Shown here: piece after piece, positions 7,413 to 15,580 of the stretch
How positions within the stretch are numbered: the first letter of the stretch is position 1
Layout: each line of letters opens with the position of its first letter
DNA from: CAZCGA01 sp964498075
Lineage (GTDB): Bacteria > Desulfobacterota > Binatia > HRBIN30
NCBI GenBank assembly: GCA_964498075.1
Contig: CAZCGA010000071.1
Coordinates: 1-30,584 of the forward strand
Reading direction: 5' to 3'
DNA: 30,584 nt
Notes under the pieces: generated by a model
Databases searched by the model: none
The model's input: only the letters and a program-made list of their open reading frames with translations
Told to the model about the DNA's origin: nothing
Program-made: the position numbers and the translations under genes

Positions 7413-9203
7413 ATGCGGCTCGCCGTCAAAAGTACCGTCACCCTGATTGCCCTGTATCTGCTGATCCTGGGTGGACTGGCGATATGGATGGAACGCGAGC
7501 TGCGTTCCGTCGCCGGCTCGCTCATGGAAGACACCGCCCGTCTGGTCGGGGGAGAGATCGCCGCGGCCATGTCCGAGTCGGCCCTGGCGCAGCTGCTGCA
7601 AGGTGATCCGGCGACGCGGCAGCACCTCGAGCAGATCATCCTCGACCTGACGACGCGCTCCGACGTGGTGGCAGCCATTGCCGTGGTCGACGAAAGCGGC
7701 AAGGTGGTCGTCAGCGACGACATCGACGTCGGGCGCCAGCTGGCGGTGCCGGCGGTGATCTTCGAGGGGACGACGCGGCCGCAGTTCCTCGGCTCGCAGC
7801 TGCCGTTCGGCGGCGGCAAGTATCACCTCTTCGTGCCCCTGGTGCGCGACGAGAGCGTCGTCGGGTACCTGCGGCTGTCCCTCAGCAGTCAGCGCATCGC
7901 GAGCTTCTATCGCCGCGCGCGCCGCCAGGTGGCGTTCGCCGCGGTGATCGGCCTCACCTGCATCGGCGCGCTCGGCATGCTGCTCCACGTGCAGCTCTCG
8001 CGGCGCGGCGAAGCCTTGGCGCGCGCGCTGGAGGCCACGGCACGCGGCGAGCAGTTGCCCGGACAGCGGCGGCGCGATGAGTTCTCGGAGGTGATCGAGG
8101 CGGCCGGTCGACTGGGACGCGAGCTGAGCCAGACGCGCGAGCGCAGCACGCAGGCGGAGCGCCGGGTGAGCGCGCTAGCGAGCTTCATGGACGTCGGTGT
8201 GCTCCTCCTCGGGCGAAACATGGAGCTGGAGTTTGCCAACCCGGTGGCGCACGAGCTGTTGGGATGCACTGATCCCGCAGCGCTCGCGCAGCGCTGGGCA
8301 GAAATGAAGCAGCACCTCGCCGCCGCACTTGCGGACTTGACTCGCGGCGGGTCGGGTGCACGCGTCGACATCGAGTTGCCGATGAACGGCCGCAACCGGC
8401 CGCTGCGCTTGGAAGTGCATCATCCGGACGACCGCGAACGCGAAGGCTATCTGGTGCTGGTGAAGGATCGCGAGCTGCTGGAGGCATTCGAGACGGACCT
8501 GCGTCTGGCAACGCAGATGCGCAGCCTGGCACGCGTCTACGGCGCCCTCGCCCACGAGCTGAAGGCACCGCTGGGTGCCATGGCCCTCAACGTGGAGTTG
8601 CTCAACGACGCCCTCGCCTCCGACAGCGACGACGATCCCGACCGCCGCACCCGCCAGAAACGCTACGCCGAAGTCTTGCGGGACGAGCTGGGGCGTCTCA
8701 ACCGCTCGCTCGTTGCGGTGTTGAATCAAACCACCTCCGTCGGCGAGACGTACGACCGCTTCGACCTGCGCGAGCTGATTCGCGACCTCGAAGCGTTGCT
8801 CACGCCGCAGGCCAAGCAGCAGCGCGTGGCGCTGGACGTCCACCTTCCCGAGCAACGCGTACTGCTGGCGGGCCATCGCGACCGTTTGAAGCAGGCGTTG
8901 CTCAACATTGCGACCAACGCCTTGGAAGCGATGCCGGATGGCGGCCGCATGCGCGTGTCGATCGAGACCCAGAACGGCGACGCGCTGGTGTCCATTCGCG
9001 ACAGTGGACCGGGCATTCCACCGGAGGTGCTGGGGAAGATCTACAGCATGTACTTCACGACTAAGAGCGGTGGCACGGGGATCGGGCTGTACGTCACGCG
9101 CTCGGTGGTGGAGTCGCACGGCGGCCACATCGAGGTCGAGACCGATCCGGGCCACGGCACCTGCTTCCAGGTCAACCTGCCGCTGTCTGAGGATGAAGCG
9201 TAG
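7413..9203 (+). CDS. Membrane sensor histidine kinase, NtrB-like
   Basis: 596 residues. There is a TM helix at about 7-25, an extracytoplasmic sensor of about 145 residues, a second TM at about 172-192, a HAMP-like/coiled-coil stretch (about 195-250), a PAS-like domain (about 253-350), then HisKA with the phosphoacceptor H381 in ALAHELKAPLGAM. The HATPase_c boxes are N (LLNIATNALEAM), G1 (DSGPGIPPE) and G2 (GGTGIGLYV). It should autophosphorylate on H381 in response to an outside signal and pass the phosphate to D52 of the regulator encoded 6 nt downstream. The adjacent sigma-54 activator makes this an NtrB/NtrC- or ZraS/ZraR-like pair; the signal is unknown. There is no strong ribosome-binding site at 7413, so the exact start is uncertain. 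Confidence 0.9.
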   Translation: MRLAVKSTVTLIALYLLILGGLAIWMERELRSVAGSLMEDTARLVGGEIAAAMSESALAQLLQGDPATRQHLEQIILDLTTRSDVVAAIAVVDESGKVVVSDDIDVGRQLAVPAVIFEGTTRPQFLGSQLPFGGGKYHLFVPLVRDESVVGYLRLSLSSQRIASFYRRARRQVAFAAVIGLTCIGALGMLLHVQLSRRGEALARALEATARGEQLPGQRRRDEFSEVIEAAGRLGRELSQTRERSTQAERRVSALASFMDVGVLLLGRNMELEFANPVAHELLGCTDPAALAQRWAEMKQHLAAALADLTRGGSGARVDIELPMNGRNRPLRLEVHHPDDREREGYLVLVKDRELLEAFETDLRLATQMRSLARVYGALAHELKAPLGAMALNVELLNDALASDSDDDPDRRTRQKRYAEVLRDELGRLNRSLVAVLNQTTSVGETYDRFDLRELIRDLEALLTPQAKQQRVALDVHLPEQRVLLAGHRDRLKQALLNIATNALEAMPDGGRMRVSIETQNGDALVSIRDSGPGIPPEVLGKIYSMYFTTKSGGTGIGLYVTRSVVESHGGHIEVETDPGHGTCFQVNLPLSEDEA

Positions 9204-9209
9204 GCCCTG

Positions 9210-10550
9210 ATGCCGCACGCACTGATCGTCGACGACGACCCCGGCTTCCTGCAACCCCTGACTGAGCTGGTCGAACGCGAGGGCTTCACCATCACCGCCG
9301 CCGGTTCGGTGCAGGAGGCGCGCGCGCAGCTGCGCAGCCAGTTGCCCGATCTGCTGCTCACCGACCTGTACCTGCCCGACGGCAAAGGGATCGACCTGCT
9401 CGAAGACCTCGACGCGGGCGGCTCGACCGCGGTGGTGCTGCTCACTGGCCACGCCAGCGTCGACACGGCCGTCGAGGCGCTGCGCAAGGGGGCGACCGAC
9501 TATCTCACCAAGCCGGTTGACGTCCCGCGGCTCAAGACGGTGCTGGCCAACGTGCTGCGCGCGCACGCCTTGCGCGCCGAGGTCGGTACGTTGCGCAGCG
9601 AGCTGCGCAAGCTCGGCCGCTTCGGATCGCTGATCGGCATTTCGCCGGCGATGCAGAAGGTCTACGACCTGATCGGCCGGGTGGCGCCGACCGACGCCAC
9701 CGTGCTGCTGACGGGTGACAGCGGTACGGGTAAGGAGCTGGTGGCGGAGACGGTCCACGCCTTGAGCCGGCGACGCACCGCGCCGCTCCTGCCGGTGAAC
9801 TGCGGGGCCATCTCTCCCAACCTCATCGAGAGCGAGCTGTTCGGCCATGAGCGGGGCAGCTTCACCGGCGCCGACCGCTTGCACCGCGGATACTTCGAGC
9901 GCGCCGCGGGCGGGACCATATTCCTCGACGAGATCACCGAGATGCCCTTCGAGCTGCAGGTAAAGCTGCTGCGCGTCCTCGAGACGGCTTCCGTGATCCG
10001 CATCGGCGGCGAACGGCCGCTGCCGGTCGACGTGCGAGTCGTCGCAGCCACCAATCGGCAGCCGGACGAGGCGGTCGCGCGGGGAAAGCTCCGGGAGGAC
10101 CTGTTGTACCGGCTCAAGGTGTTTCCGCTGCACTTGCCGCCGCTGCGCGAGCGCGGCGACGACGTGGAGGTGCTGGCGGACCACTTCCTTGGATTGCTGA
10201 ATCGAGCCGAGGGTACCACCAAACGCTTCGTACGCCCGGCCATGCAACGCCTGCGCGCGCACAGCTGGCCGGGCAACGTCCGCGAGCTGAAGAACCTCGT
10301 GCATCACTTGTTCATCGTCGCCGATGAAGAAATTGGTCTCGACTGCCTGCCCGAAGATCTCGGCGGCGTGCGAGCCGACCAGGATGCGACGCTGAACGTC
10401 AAGGTCGGCATCTCCTTGGACGAGGCCGACCGCCGTCTCATCCTGGCTACCTTGACGGAGACCAAGGGAGACAAACGGAAGGCGGCGGAGGTCTTGGGGA
10501 TCAGTCTGAAGACCCTCTACAATCGACTGAAGGCCTACCAAAACCAGTAG
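9210..10550 (+). CDS. Sigma-54-dependent response regulator, NtrC family
   Basis: 446 residues in three domains. The receiver (1-120) has the acidic pair in IVDDD and phosphoacceptor D52 in LTDLYLPDG. The AAA+ sigma-54-interaction domain (about 137-370) has Walker A GDSGTGKE (169-176), the sigma-54-contacting loop GSFTGAD (216-222, Ser in place of the usual Ala), Walker B TIFLDE (236-241) and an arginine-finger region REDLLYRL. A Fis-type helix-turn-helix closes the protein (about 415-446, KAAEVLGISLKTLYNRL). It would remodel sigma-54 RNA polymerase at enhancer-dependent promoters after phosphorylation by the kinase just upstream (6-nt gap, surely co-transcribed). Target genes are not evident: I saw no clear -24/-12 promoter in the window. 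A long hairpin at 10565-10616 follows the gene. Confidence 0.95.
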   Translation: MPHALIVDDDPGFLQPLTELVEREGFTITAAGSVQEARAQLRSQLPDLLLTDLYLPDGKGIDLLEDLDAGGSTAVVLLTGHASVDTAVEALRKGATDYLTKPVDVPRLKTVLANVLRAHALRAEVGTLRSELRKLGRFGSLIGISPAMQKVYDLIGRVAPTDATVLLTGDSGTGKELVAETVHALSRRRTAPLLPVNCGAISPNLIESELFGHERGSFTGADRLHRGYFERAAGGTIFLDEITEMPFELQVKLLRVLETASVIRIGGERPLPVDVRVVAATNRQPDEAVARGKLREDLLYRLKVFPLHLPPLRERGDDVEVLADHFLGLLNRAEGTTKRFVRPAMQRLRAHSWPGNVRELKNLVHHLFIVADEEIGLDCLPEDLGGVRADQDATLNVKVGISLDEADRRLILATLTETKGDKRKAAEVLGISLKTLYNRLKAYQNQ

Positions 10551-10564
10551 GTGTTGATGGGGAG

Positions 10565-10616
10565 GAGCCCCGGAGGCGCCGACGCCTGGGGGCAGGGGAC
10601 GGCGCCGCCGGGGCTC
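10565..10616. terminator. Strong hairpin between convergent genes (putative bidirectional terminator)
   Basis: The arms 10565-10581 and 10600-10616 pair over 16 of 17 positions (9 bp, an A/G mismatch, 7 bp) around an 18-nt loop. All pairs except two are G-C. It lies between the response-regulator stop (10550) and the OmpA-domain stop (10631). No T-tract follows on either strand, so it is not a classical intrinsic terminator; it may work as a bidirectional stop or protect 3' ends. Confidence 0.7.
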
Positions 10617-10630
10617 GCGTGAAACCGCGG

Positions 10631-11062
10631 TCAATCGACGAACAGCTCCACGCGACTGTTCTGGGTTCCGGAGGCGGTGGTGGTCGGAGATGATGGCCAC
10701 GGCAACTCGCCGAACCCCTTCAAGACGATTCTCTCGGCAGGGACGCCATGGCTCATCAGATACGAGCGTACCGCCTCGGCACGGCGTCGCGACAGCATCG
10801 GGTCGTGCCCGCGACTACCCGTCCTTCCGGCCGTCCGCTCCACGATGACGACGGTTCCCAGCTCGCCCCGCAACGTCTTCGCCGCCTCGTCCAACATCGC
10901 CACGCCACCTGGATCGATGACGGACTCTGAAGAGTCGGCGTAGACGCGGTGCAGCACGATCCGGTGCTTGACCGGTGACGGCAGAGGCGACTCGGCACGT
11001 GCAGCCGGGAAGCGCGGCTCCAAGGTCACCATCGAAACGATCACGAGTATTGACCAGAACAT
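10631..11062 (-). CDS. OmpA-family peptidoglycan-binding domain protein
   Basis: 143 residues. A signal peptide (MFWSILVIVSMVTL...AARA) is followed by an OmpA-C-like domain: beta-alpha start (VIDPGGVAMLDEAAKTLR), then LSRRRAEAVRSYLMSHGVPAERI and LKGFGE, ending NSRVELFVD. These are the standard landmarks of the fold that binds diaminopimelate in peptidoglycan; the family's usual NxRRV is here NSRVE. I chose 11062 over an upstream in-frame start at 11206 because it begins the signal peptide and has AAAGGAG about 8 nt upstream. No beta-barrel or lipobox is present, so it is probably a periplasmic cell-wall-bound protein rather than a true porin. It converges on the NtrC-like gene. Confidence 0.82.
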   Translation of the reverse strand: MFWSILVIVSMVTLEPRFPAARAESPLPSPVKHRIVLHRVYADSSESVIDPGGVAMLDEAAKTLRGELGTVVIVERTAGRTGSRGHDPMLSRRRAEAVRSYLMSHGVPAERIVLKGFGELPWPSSPTTTASGTQNSRVELFVD

Positions 11063-11340
11063 TCCAGTCGCTCCTTTCGCGTATCCCTCTCGAAACGCTG
11101 CCGGGTTGAAAGGCAACGGATGTGCCAATTCCGCGGCTGGTGCCCCCATTGGGATAGATGGTCTGCCGAGTAATCGCCGGACCGATTCGGCACCCCATTT
11201 TTTCAAAGCCAGGATGTAAGACTTTCAATGCGGCGCGCGGAGATGGTGGGTTTGGGAATGGAGATGCTCACGTCGTGAATCGCGCCGCGCCTGGCATGCG
11301 GGTTGCGGTTGCATGTCTCCAGTGGATGGAGCGAGGAGCC

Positions 11341-11631
11341 ATGTCTCACAGCGGAGCGGCGGTGCAGCAATGGAATCTGTGGAAGGTGGCTACGATGAGC
11401 CTACTCATCGTCTTGTCCACGGCGATTATCACCGGCGTCGTGGTGGCGAACTACGTCGGCAGTGAGAAGCCCCACCCGATCACGCTGCGGCGCGACGCTG
11501 CGGTACAACGCATCGCCCCCGGGCCGGCGGAAGCAGACATCGAGGCGTGTCACCGATACGCCGGCGATGTCGGCCGCGACAAGGCTGCGGCTTACCGGTC
11601 CTGCATGCAGCGGCGGGGCTACTCCGAGTAG
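11341..11631 (+). CDS. Small single-pass membrane protein of unknown function
   Basis: 96 residues. A single TM helix (about 18-38, MSLLIVLSTAIITGVVVANY) follows a short cytoplasmic N-terminus. The external C-terminus ends with two cysteines in IEACHRYA...AAYRSCMQRRGY. The ATG at 11341 is chosen because GAGGAG lies 3-8 nt upstream; an in-frame start at 11158 would add 61 residues without conserved character. The paired cysteines with Tyr and Arg between them look like a small disulfide-closed helical hairpin. It is the first gene of a tight three-gene cluster (11341-12307). I cannot assign a function. Confidence 0.7.
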   Translation: MSHSGAAVQQWNLWKVATMSLLIVLSTAIITGVVVANYVGSEKPHPITLRRDAAVQRIAPGPAEADIEACHRYAGDVGRDKAAAYRSCMQRRGYSE

Positions 11632-11642
11632 GACGTGCCCGG

Positions 11643-11972
11643 ATGTCGAACGGGGTGGCACACGTATCCTTTCGCGGCGGTGGAACCTTCTTGCCGGCGC
11701 GCAACCCGTACGATCGGCAGCTGCTCGTCGAGCACGTCCTGAGTCGGGTTCGCGCTAAGGGGCGGGTCCAAGTCCTCGTCAATGACGAGCGTTGGATGGT
11801 GCACCTGCATCGCGGACCGTCTGCCGGATGCTTGAGCTGCGGTTACTTTGGGGACTCAGCGTGTTACTCGGCCGTCCGCAACGGTGGCCCCTATTGTGTG
11901 AAGTGCGCGTTCGGAGACTTCGTGGCCTCAGCGCCACCTGAGCGCATGGCGGAGAGGAGAGTAGGATCGTGA
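11643..11972 (+). CDS. Small zinc-ribbon-like protein of unknown function
   Basis: 109 residues starting at the ATG at 11643, 11 nt after the stop of the previous gene, with AGGA upstream. An in-frame start at 11547 would overlap the preceding gene by 85 bases. The C-terminal half holds C63-x2-C66 and C85-x2-C88 with an extra C74, a spacing typical of a four-cysteine zinc ribbon. The N-terminal half contains a predicted helix (DRQLLVEHVLSRVRAK) and a beta pair (VQVLVNDERWMVHLH). The last codon overlaps the start of the next gene by 4 nt (GTGA), indicating translational coupling. Function unknown. Confidence 0.68.
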   Translation: MSNGVAHVSFRGGGTFLPARNPYDRQLLVEHVLSRVRAKGRVQVLVNDERWMVHLHRGPSAGCLSCGYFGDSACYSAVRNGGPYCVKCAFGDFVASAPPERMAERRVGS

Positions 11973-12307
11973 AAACCTGGATGGCGAACAGTACGGCACC
12001 GCTGTGGGAGCCGGCGTTCATCTTACCGTCCCAGCTGACGCCCGACACCAGCCATGTGCCCGGCCCGGAGATCCGTCTGGTCGCGGCCGTGCTCGAGGAC
12101 GCCCTGCAATGCATCACCAAAAACGTCAATGCGCGTCACGGCCGGCGCCGGCGCGACTTCAGCGAGGCGTACCGATGGCTTTGGGCGGACAACCGCGACT
12201 GGCCGTTTGCGTTCCGCAACGTCTGCGATCTCCTCGGCCTCAACGCCAGCGCGGTGCGGCAACGTATACGCCGCCTGATCGCCGCGCAGCGTCGCGACGA
12301 CGACTAG
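11969..12307 (+). CDS. Conserved small HTH-like protein
   Basis: 112 residues, GTG start overlapping the preceding stop by 4 nt. The core is RDFSEAYRWLWADNRDWPFAFRNVCDLLGLNASAVRQRIRRL. Residues from WPFAF onward read like a helix-turn-helix in which VCDLLGL is the first helix and SAVRQRI the recognition helix. Proteins with this D..PF.F..VC..LG....A.R pattern recur in environmental Proteobacteria-related genomes as uncharacterised small proteins, which is my recollection rather than a search result. Its coupling to a zinc-ribbon-like protein and a single-pass membrane protein suggests one functional unit, possibly regulatory. Confidence 0.7.
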   Translation: MKTWMANSTAPLWEPAFILPSQLTPDTSHVPGPEIRLVAAVLEDALQCITKNVNARHGRRRRDFSEAYRWLWADNRDWPFAFRNVCDLLGLNASAVRQRIRRLIAAQRRDDD

Positions 12308-12324
12308 CGGGCGGCGCGATTGAG

Positions 12325-13764
12325 TCAGCCCGCAGCGATCGCCCGCCGCTCCAGCTGAACGCCGCCCTTGATGACCGCGCGGATGTGGTCGAGGGCCGCG
12401 AGGTCGGCGGTCGGATCACCGTCGACGAGTAGCAGGTCGGCGCGCTTGCCCTCGGCGACGAGGCCGAACTCCGGTTCCTTGCCGTTGGCGAGGAAACGGG
12501 CAGCGTCGAGCGTGGCGGCGCGCAGCGCATCTGCCGGGCTGAGGCCGGCTGCGGTGAGCAGGTGCAGCTCGCGATGCAGCCCGGCGCCGGGGAACACGCC
12601 GGTCTGCGTATCGCTGCCGGCAAGGATGGTCACGCCGGCGGCGCGCAAGCGGCGCACGTTGTCGCGCCAAGCGTCGCGCAGCCCGCGCAGGCTCTCCAAG
12701 TAGGGCTGGAAGAACTTGACGGCGTCGTTGTCCGGCGGCACGTCGTCGAACGCGGCGAGGATGTCCGCCTCGACCGTTTCGCGCTCCAGCGCCGTGGGTA
12801 CGCGCCGCCCCTGTCCAAACAGCGCGTAGCTCTCGAAGACCCCGATCGTCGCCACCATCGGGATGTGAAACGCGGCGAGCCGCGCGATCTGATCGTCGGG
12901 GATGCGCTCCTTGTAGACGCCGTGCATCCACGCTGCCACCCCGGCCTCGGCCGCGTCGAGCGCGTCCTCGAGGCTGCCGATGTGCGCGACGGCGCGCACC
13001 CCGTGCTGCTTCGCCTCATCGACCGCGGCGGCCAGCACGTCGCGGCGGATACGCGGCGCCTGGTTGGGAATGCGATCGACGCTGAGCTTCACGACGTCCG
13101 CACCGAGTTGGACGATATCGCGAACGGCGGCGCGCGCGCTTTCCGGCGAATCGACCTGACGCGTCAGCCGCGGGATCAGGTACCAGCGGATCCACCAGGG
13201 CGCCAAGTGGTCCAGGATCGCCACAGGGTGGCCGCCCGGAGCGGTGACCATGGGACCGGCGGCGAAGATGCGCGGGCCGAGCAAGCTACCGTCGGCCACC
13301 TGTGCGCGGCGGGTGAACGCCTGTGTCGCCATATCGGCGGGATCGAGCACGGTGGTGACGCCGCAGTAGAGGTAGGCGCGCAGGTTGCGGTCGGGATCCG
13401 GCATGTTGGACTTCCAGCTGGGTGCGGAGCCGTTGCCGATGTGCCCGTGCATGTCGATCAGGCCCGGCAGCAGCGTTGCGCCCGTGCCCGCGATGGTTTG
13501 CGTGCCGGCGGGCGGATGCAGCTGTCCGACGGCGCCAACGGCGGTGATGCGATCACCGACCGCCAGCACGTCGCGGCCCGGCGTCACCACACCCGTCGCG
13601 GCGTCGAAGACGGCGACGTTGGTGATCAGCAGCGCCGGCGGTGGCGACGCCGGCCGCCGCACCAGCTCCGGCGCGCGACGCCCGCAGGCGCAGAGCAGTG
13701 CGGCGGCGAGCACGGCGTAGGCGGCGACCCGCCGCATGCGTGCGGTCCGGAACTCGATGCTCAT
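12325..13764 (-). CDS. Exported amidohydrolase (imidazolonepropionase-like metal-dependent hydrolase)
   Basis: 479 residues. The N-terminus is hydrophobic and ends ALLCACGRR, a possible lipoprotein signal with C27 as the lipidated residue, although Cys at -2 is unusual. The amidohydrolase TIM barrel shows the expected metal-site residues: HGH (H106, H108) in GLIDMHGHIG, K226 (possible carboxylated lysine) in VVKLSVD, H261 in AVAHIG, H281 in WMHGVY and D385 in LAGSDTQTG. The flanking beta-sandwich is built from residues 45-100 and 435-470. The family cleaves amide or ester bonds, often in dipeptides (Xaa-Pro-like) or cyclic substrates; the substrate cannot be read here. An alternative start at 13737 (MRRVAAYAVL) would give a more ordinary signal sequence. 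It is not obviously in an operon: 169 nt separate it from the gene upstream. Confidence 0.88.
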   Translation of the reverse strand: MSIEFRTARMRRVAAYAVLAAALLCACGRRAPELVRRPASPPPALLITNVAVFDAATGVVTPGRDVLAVGDRITAVGAVGQLHPPAGTQTIAGTGATLLPGLIDMHGHIGNGSAPSWKSNMPDPDRNLRAYLYCGVTTVLDPADMATQAFTRRAQVADGSLLGPRIFAAGPMVTAPGGHPVAILDHLAPWWIRWYLIPRLTRQVDSPESARAAVRDIVQLGADVVKLSVDRIPNQAPRIRRDVLAAAVDEAKQHGVRAVAHIGSLEDALDAAEAGVAAWMHGVYKERIPDDQIARLAAFHIPMVATIGVFESYALFGQGRRVPTALERETVEADILAAFDDVPPDNDAVKFFQPYLESLRGLRDAWRDNVRRLRAAGVTILAGSDTQTGVFPGAGLHRELHLLTAAGLSPADALRAATLDAARFLANGKEPEFGLVAEGKRADLLLVDGDPTADLAALDHIRAVIKGGVQLERRAIAAG

Positions 13765-13933
13765 GCGTCACACCCCCATGCAAGCCACCGCGCCGGCGGC
13801 GCCTCGGTTCTCACTGCGGCCCTGGTACGAAAGCGGCTTAGTGTGGGGGTACCGAGCGGCGCTGTCAACCCGTCAGTCGGGAAGCAGCGGGAACCAGAAG
13901 GTTACAATGGCCGTCCGCGACGCCCAGCGTCTG

Positions 13934-14998
13934 TCACCGCTTCAGCTTCGTCGTGCGCGCCAGCGCCGCGGCTTTGCGGGCCATGTCGAGGACGACGTTG
14001 CCGAACAGTTCCATCTTCGGATTGTCGGCGCCGCCTTGCACGAAGCGGGCGTAGCCGCCTTCGAGGACGATGGCCATCTTGAAGCGCGCGAGGATCACGT
14101 AGTAGTCCATCTCGTCGACGGGCAGACCGCTGACGCGCGCGTAGCGCTGCATCAGCTCGGCGCGCGTCGGCATCCCGGTGTAGTCGACGTAGCCGCTGCC
14201 GGTGCGATCCTCGCCTGGGTCGGGCCAGCTCATGATCACCCACGCGAGATCCAAGAGCGGGTCGCCGATCGTCGCCATCTCCCAATCGACGATGGCCGCC
14301 ATGCGCGCCGGCGCGCCGTGGTGGAACATGACGTTGGCGAACTGGTAGTCGCCGTGGATGATGCCCGGCTTGTACGACCGCGGCCGGTAGCCGCGCAGCC
14401 ACTCGGCGGCAACGTCGAGGCCGGGGAGCTCGCGGAACTTGAAGCCCGCCAGGTGCCCAAGCCAACGGTCCACCTGCCGGTCGTGGAAGCCGTCCGGCTT
14501 TCCAAAGCCATCGAGGCCGCGCGCCCGCCAGTCCACCTGGCCGAGCTTGGCGATGGCATCGACGAGCTCGTAGGCCAGGCCTTGGCGTGTTGCGACATCG
14601 ACATCGAACGGCGCCGGCCAACCATTCAGGTTCATGCAGGACCAGCCGTCGACGTGCGCCATCAGATAGAAGCAGGCACCGAGCACAGAGGGATCTTCGC
14701 ACGCCGCGATCGCGCGCGGATGCGGCACGTCGGTGTCGTTGAGCGCGGCGAGCACCCGGTACTCGCGCAGCATCGTCTCGTTGCGCCCCGGCGGCACCTT
14801 GCGCGGCGGACGGCGCAACGCCATGCGCATGTCGCCACGCTGGATCTCGAAGATCTCATTCGACGCGCCGCCACTGATGAAGCGCGCCTCGAGCGGCTCG
14901 CCCGCGCCGGGCAGCTCACGCGCGTCCATCCAGCGCGCCAGCACCTCCGGCTTCACCAACTCGCCGATGCGTTCCTGCTCGTCCGTCATATTCTCCAT
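13934..14998 (-). CDS. APH/ACAD10-11-type phosphotransferase-fold kinase
   Basis: 354 residues with the kinase-like aminoglycoside phosphotransferase fold. The nucleotide loop region is RFISGGASNEIFEIQ, the catalytic loop is IIHGDYQFANVMFH (Asp base, Asn metal ligand), and the metal-binding segment IVDWEMATIGDPLLDLAWV takes the place of the kinase DFG. In the ACAD10/ACAD11 family this domain phosphorylates 4-hydroxyacyl-CoA, and a fused acyl-CoA dehydrogenase domain then eliminates the phosphate. Here the dehydrogenase is a separate gene at 15581-16885 on the same strand. The frame stays open upstream to a TTG at 15244 and includes a truncated PIN domain; I start the protein at the ATG at 14998 (alternative 14989, with GGAG 3 nt upstream) because family homology begins there. 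Start choice is uncertain; the enzyme class is secure. Confidence 0.88.
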   Translation of the reverse strand: MENMTDEQERIGELVKPEVLARWMDARELPGAGEPLEARFISGGASNEIFEIQRGDMRMALRRPPRKVPPGRNETMLREYRVLAALNDTDVPHPRAIAACEDPSVLGACFYLMAHVDGWSCMNLNGWPAPFDVDVATRQGLAYELVDAIAKLGQVDWRARGLDGFGKPDGFHDRQVDRWLGHLAGFKFRELPGLDVAAEWLRGYRPRSYKPGIIHGDYQFANVMFHHGAPARMAAIVDWEMATIGDPLLDLAWVIMSWPDPGEDRTGSGYVDYTGMPTRAELMQRYARVSGLPVDEMDYYVILARFKMAIVLEGGYARFVQGGADNPKMELFGNVVLDMARKAAALARTTKLKR

Positions 14999-15004
14999 GC
15001 TGTG

Positions 15005-15054
15005 GAGGCACAGTGCGCAGTGCCTCTCCGCGCACGTGCGGGGCGCCCCGCACG
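15005..15054. repeat. Two palindromes at the junction between the PIN remnant and the kinase gene
   Basis: A 7-bp inverted repeat (GAGGCAC / GTGCCTC, 15005-15011 and 15020-15026) is followed by a perfect 20-bp palindrome (15035-15054, half-site CGTGCGGGGC). They lie exactly where PIN-domain homology stops and before the kinase start. They may be a REP-type element, the scar of an insertion, or an operator/transcription pause site. Confidence 0.6.
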
Positions 15055-15064
15055 GCGTTGGCCC

Positions 15065-15244
15065 GGCCGACTCAAGCAGCGCTTCGGTCACGCATGGATG
15101 CGCCTCGTCCAGTACGGCTCGGACGGCGCGCTCGGGAACGCCGCCAAAGGCGTGTGCCGAGACGAGCACGCCCGTGTCAATGACGACGCGCCGCCTACGC
15201 TCGCCGCGCGGCGTGATGCTTCCTCCGGACCTTGCGCACCGCAA
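15065..15244 (-). pseudogene. Truncated PIN-domain (VapC-like) toxin
   Basis: From a possible TTG at 15244, which lies inside the upstream antitoxin gene, the frame reads RRRRVVIDTGVLVSAHAFGG and then an amphipathic helix, ending at VTEALLES. That is the first beta-alpha unit of a PIN ribonuclease, with the first catalytic Asp present (usual DTN changed to DTG). The remaining two thirds, with the other acidic residues, are absent; after ALLES the frame enters palindromic sequence and then the kinase gene without a stop. No nuclease activity is possible from this fragment. It could still be translated as an N-terminal extension of the kinase. Confidence 0.7.
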
Positions 15245-15383
15245 CCTCGATGTCTTCCATCGTCAGCGTAGTGTCGCGAAACGCCGCCCGCGCAACGCGC
15301 ATTGCCGCTTCGAAGCGTTCCTTCGGGGTCAAAACCGAGAGAATGTACTCCTCGGGTGGAATCTTGCGTGCGGTGGTCTTCAT
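15195..15383 (-). CDS. Antitoxin-like partner of the PIN toxin relic
   Basis: 62 residues from the ATG at 15383, which has AAGGA about 10 nt upstream. An in-frame start at 15458 would add a Cys/Arg-rich extension with no family character. The sequence (ARKIPPEEYILSVLTPKERF, then a helical segment and a basic C-terminus RKVRRKHHAARRA) is short, charged and helical, as expected of a type II antitoxin. The frame of a PIN-domain toxin overlaps its 3' end, the usual antitoxin-toxin order. With the toxin truncated this is probably a decaying orphan antitoxin. No DNA-binding fold is recognisable by eye. Confidence 0.65.
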   Translation of the reverse strand: MKTTARKIPPEEYILSVLTPKERFEAAMRVARAAFRDTTLTMEDIEVAVRKVRRKHHAARRA

Positions 15384-15580
15384 CAAGGCGCTGTCCTTCT
15401 TAGCAGCTCTGTCGGTCCGGTCACAACAACGGCCCGTTGTCCGTGCCAAGCTTTCCATGACGACCTGTCCTTCTGCCCTACTGGTGCCTCAGTGACCTCG
15501 CTGCTCCCGAGGAATCGTGAGGGTCCAGCGTCCTGACGGAGGCAGAGCAGATCGCTTAGCGCATCAGCAGATTTCGCGCC

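Noticed and set aside
8175..10700. Long minus-strand frame of about 840 codons opposite the kinase and response regulator
   Set aside because: Both genes underneath have complete family motifs; the frame is a GC-rich shadow with no recognisable domain.
13736..15271. Plus-strand frame of about 510 codons opposite the kinase gene
   Set aside because: The minus strand carries a clear APH-fold protein; the plus frame has no motif.
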